Shown here one piece after another: positions 61,567 to 64,000 of a stretch of DNA of 64,000 bases (the stretch's first letter is position 1; each line of letters opens with the position of its first letter). The notes under the pieces were generated by a model that was not told the origin of the DNA, made no database searches, and worked only from the letters and a program-made list of their open reading frames with translations. The stretch is from Solibacillus sp. FSL R5-0449 (GTDB lineage: Bacteria; Bacillota; Bacilli; Bacillales_A; Planococcaceae), in contig NZ_CP150239.1 in NCBI RefSeq assembly GCF_037975215.1, positions 596,001 to 660,000 of the forward strand. Reading direction: 5' to 3'. A program made the translations under genes and the position numbers.

Positions 61567-64000
61567 ATGAAGAAAAACTTGAAGGTTGGTTTGATGGCGG
61601 GGCTTTTAATTACTCCCGCAATCGTTGCTCAGGCTGGTGAGGCAGCAGCGAACGAAATACCGACTCCCGTTAATGCCGAGCTTACTGCAGAGGAATTTTT
61701 GAAAGGTTTTAAAACAGCCAATGAAGAATCATCGATAGCAGTAATTACTCAAGATAGAACAATCTATAATAAATTCAAAGATAATGAATCCTATGCGGAT
61801 ATCATGCCGCTAATTGATGCGAAACTGACATATTTAGAAAAGTACATTCAGTTAAAGCAGGATGCCGAAGAAGTAAAAATTTTAATTTCCAAACTTACAA
61901 CTGTCAATAATAATTTAGTTGAAGATAGAAAAGTAGCGGAGGAGGCACTTGAAAAATTAAATGAGGATTTAGACAATGCCAATAGTGAGCTAAGTAATTC
62001 TATAACAGGTGATGCAGGTACATTTTTAGAGACATTACTGTATTACGGTAAAAGTGATGAAAACGATGAAAAAAACTTCATCAATAAATACGTTACTGAA
62101 ACTTCTATTAAATTTCTTGAATCATTGGAGACACAAACGGAAGCTATCGAACAATTTATAGAAGAAAATATTAGCCCGATCACGTCATTAACAAGCGAAG
62201 GCATGTTAAGTAAGGAAAGCTACATAGATCTTGTTGTTAAAGCGCGGAATGAATTTAATAATATAACGGACCTTGCCTTGAAAAACCTATTGAAAATTCA
62301 ATTAGTGGAAAATAATATTGGTCTTGAACAATTCATCAAAAATGCAGAATCGGATATCAAAAAAGCACAATCGGTAGAAGATAAAATTAAAAATTTAGTA
62401 GAAAATCCACCTACCGCATCAACGTTTAATTCCAAAGTTAATACACTTGTAACTGAATATGAACAATTAACAGAATTACAGAAGAAATTAGTATCTAATG
62501 CGGATGATTTACAGCCTTATGAAAGTGTCTTAATTGTCGTAAATGAGATTATTAGAATTTCAAAATTATCAGTGTACACAGAAGAGTTCCGTGAACAAGC
62601 AATAAAAGTAGGTGAACTTTATGATGCACTTGATCCGCTTAATACACGCTTGGTTGTAAACTTTGATAAATTGTTTGAAATGCAACAGGCTATTGAAAAT
62701 GCCAAAAAAGTCGAACTAGAAATCTCGAAAATTAATCAGGCTGCATTTGAAGAGAAAAGCACAATCGTTGCAGATGCAAGAGCAGCTTATAATGCATTAC
62801 CGAGTAAAGATCGTAAATATGTATTAAAAGAATTAACAGATTTACTTTCATCATGGGAAAAGTCTACTGCAACAGCAGCAACAATCAATAAACAAATCGA
62901 AGCGATTAAAACAGATGTATTTGTGAATATGAATGATGAAAAACAGACAGATTCGAAAAAGCGTTCAACTACGACATCATTTATAACAAAGGTTCGAACT
63001 GCAGAATCTTCTTATGCAAAAATTAAAGAAAATGAGCAGCAAAAAGCTTTAGTTACTAAAAGAGAGATTCTCGAGGCATTTATTCCAATTGTGAATATTG
63101 CAGATAAAGTAATTAATTTGAATGTATCAAGCACTACCTATGCAAAGGATTTAGAAGAAGCGGAAGATGAATTGAACAAGTGGGGTTCTTACAAAAATGC
63201 TATCCCTTCAAGCGATGCAGGAAATATTGAAAAGCTTTATCAATTTTTAACGACCTATTTGCAATTGCAAAAACAGGAGCAATCTGTTGCTGCTCAACTG
63301 GAAGCTGATATTTTAACATTCCAAAATGCTGAAACGATTGATTTACAGCAAATTAGTGCAGCTCGTGAAAAATATAATTCATTATCTTCAAATGCCAAGC
63401 GTTTAGTAAAAAATATAAAAACGTTAACAGAAATTGAAAAGGCCAATAAAACAGCATTAAATGCGATTCAGGCTATCGATAAAATTGACGTAAATGCAAA
63501 GGATTTTACACGTAAAACGACTACTGCCGAAACGTCTTTCAACAAACTGACAGAGCCAATGAAAACGAATGTCTATAATAAAGCCAAACTGGATGATTTT
63601 TTACCTATTGCAAAGTTAATGATAGAAATTGATGCAATACGTACGACTGCAAAAGATTTTAAAGAGAAATTATCAACTGCACAGAATAAGTTTATAGAAT
63701 TCTTAAAAGGATACACAGCACCAGAAAATCCTAAAACAGATTTAGATGTTATTAAATCGAAATTACAAACTGAATACGGTGAAAAGCTGGATGGTTTCAA
63801 TCAAGTTGTCAGTACTGCATTTTCTATCGAGCAAAGAATTGATGCACTGCAAACAAAATCAGGTGAAGCGTTCATCACTGATTTAGCAGAAGTCTCTGCT
63901 GCATACAAGAATCTTGATTCCGCAACGAAACGCAATGTCAGCAATGCCAAAGTTTTAACAGGCCTTGAACGGGACTACAAAGCATCATTGAAAGTAATCA
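61567..64000 (+). CDS. Large helical-repeat surface protein (3' end cut off by window)
   Basis: An open frame of at least 811 codons runs off the right edge. It has a signal peptide (MKKNLKVGLMAGLLITPAIV, cleaving near QAGEAAA), a Glu/Asn/Lys-rich helical region, and then repeats of about 55-60 residues with a pattern like YxxLxxxxKxLVxNxxxL. Examples are YEQLTELQKKLVSNADDL (base 62458), YNALPSKDRKYVLKEL (62788), YNSLSSNAKRLVKNIKTL (63373) and YKNLDSATKRNVSNAKVL (63904). Such repeats are common in Firmicute wall proteins as stalks. No SLH domain is seen in the visible part; one might lie at the C-terminus. The ribosome site AAGGAAGGGAT precedes the ATG. Confidence 0.85.
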   Translation, partial: MKKNLKVGLMAGLLITPAIVAQAGEAAANEIPTPVNAELTAEEFLKGFKTANEESSIAVITQDRTIYNKFKDNESYADIMPLIDAKLTYLEKYIQLKQDAEEVKILISKLTTVNNNLVEDRKVAEEALEKLNEDLDNANSELSNSITGDAGTFLETLLYYGKSDENDEKNFINKYVTETSIKFLESLETQTEAIEQFIEENISPITSLTSEGMLSKESYIDLVVKARNEFNNITDLALKNLLKIQLVENNIGLEQFIKNAESDIKKAQSVEDKIKNLVENPPTASTFNSKVNTLVTEYEQLTELQKKLVSNADDLQPYESVLIVVNEIIRISKLSVYTEEFREQAIKVGELYDALDPLNTRLVVNFDKLFEMQQAIENAKKVELEISKINQAAFEEKSTIVADARAAYNALPSKDRKYVLKELTDLLSSWEKSTATAATINKQIEAIKTDVFVNMNDEKQTDSKKRSTTTSFITKVRTAESSYAKIKENEQQKALVTKREILEAFIPIVNIADKVINLNVSSTTYAKDLEEAEDELNKWGSYKNAIPSSDAGNIEKLYQFLTTYLQLQKQEQSVAAQLEADILTFQNAETIDLQQISAAREKYNSLSSNAKRLVKNIKTLTEIEKANKTALNAIQAIDKIDVNAKDFTRKTTTAETSFNKLTEPMKTNVYNKAKLDDFLPIAKLMIEIDAIRTTAKDFKEKLSTAQNKFIEFLKGYTAPENPKTDLDVIKSKLQTEYGEKLDGFNQVVSTAFSIEQRIDALQTKSGEAFITDLAEVSAAYKNLDSATKRNVSNAKVLTGLERDYKASLKVI

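Overview
The window looks like a chromosomal segment of a low-GC, Gram-positive, S-layer-bearing bacterium. The Planococcaceae (Solibacillus, Lysinibacillus and relatives) fit best. This rests on AT-rich codon use, strong AGGAGG-type ribosome binding sites, TTG/GTG starts, Bacillus-type terminators, and eight genes for exported SLH (S-layer homology) proteins. The species is inferred from style, not from a marker gene. No rRNA, tRNA, CRISPR array, phage or intact insertion sequence was seen.

Layout. (1) Positions 1-7142: the 3' part of an exopolysaccharide or wall-glycan operon with three glycosyltransferases, a flippase, an initiating sugar-phosphate transferase and galE. (2) 7400-24900: a surface-protein region. 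It holds a frameshifted remnant, a 1851-residue SLH protein with four near-identical 642-bp repeats, a subtilisin-like protease, a rhodanese, and an SLH protein next to a secreted nuclease. The first of two tandem membrane diguanylate cyclases follows; the second ends at 26724. (3) 26900-43540: a catabolic island that reads as an ectoine/5-hydroxyectoine utilisation cluster. It has an ectoine hydrolase (DoeA/EutD type), EutB- and EutC-like enzymes, an M20 deacetylase candidate, an aldehyde dehydrogenase, an EhuBCDA ABC importer and a class III aminotransferase. A PucR-type regulator, aspartase, alanine dehydrogenase and a 2-hydroxyacid dehydrogenase accompany them. (4) 43600-64000: the S-layer region. 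It holds an SLH-CAP protein, an HlyD-like adaptor with a membrane partner, the probable main S-layer gene with a consensus promoter, two large S-layer paralogues, an SLH-only protein, an 861-residue SLH protein and a truncated helical-repeat surface protein.

How the genes fit together. In the island, Ehu would import ectoine or hydroxyectoine. The hydrolase and a deacetylase would give 2,4-diaminobutyrate, the aminotransferase aspartate semialdehyde, the aldehyde dehydrogenase aspartate, and the aspartase fumarate and ammonia. EutB/EutC would feed hydroxyectoine into this route. The rest of the window is mostly cell envelope: glycan synthesis, SLH proteins that would bind a wall polymer, and secreted enzymes.

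The most unusual non-coding structure is a pair of 21-bp-period arrays. One is TTCTAATAA-type (57294-57611); the other is AAGTAGAA-type in the opposite orientation (58453-58590). Each starts just past the terminator of an SLH gene, and together they flank a small SLH-only gene. No known feature class explains them.
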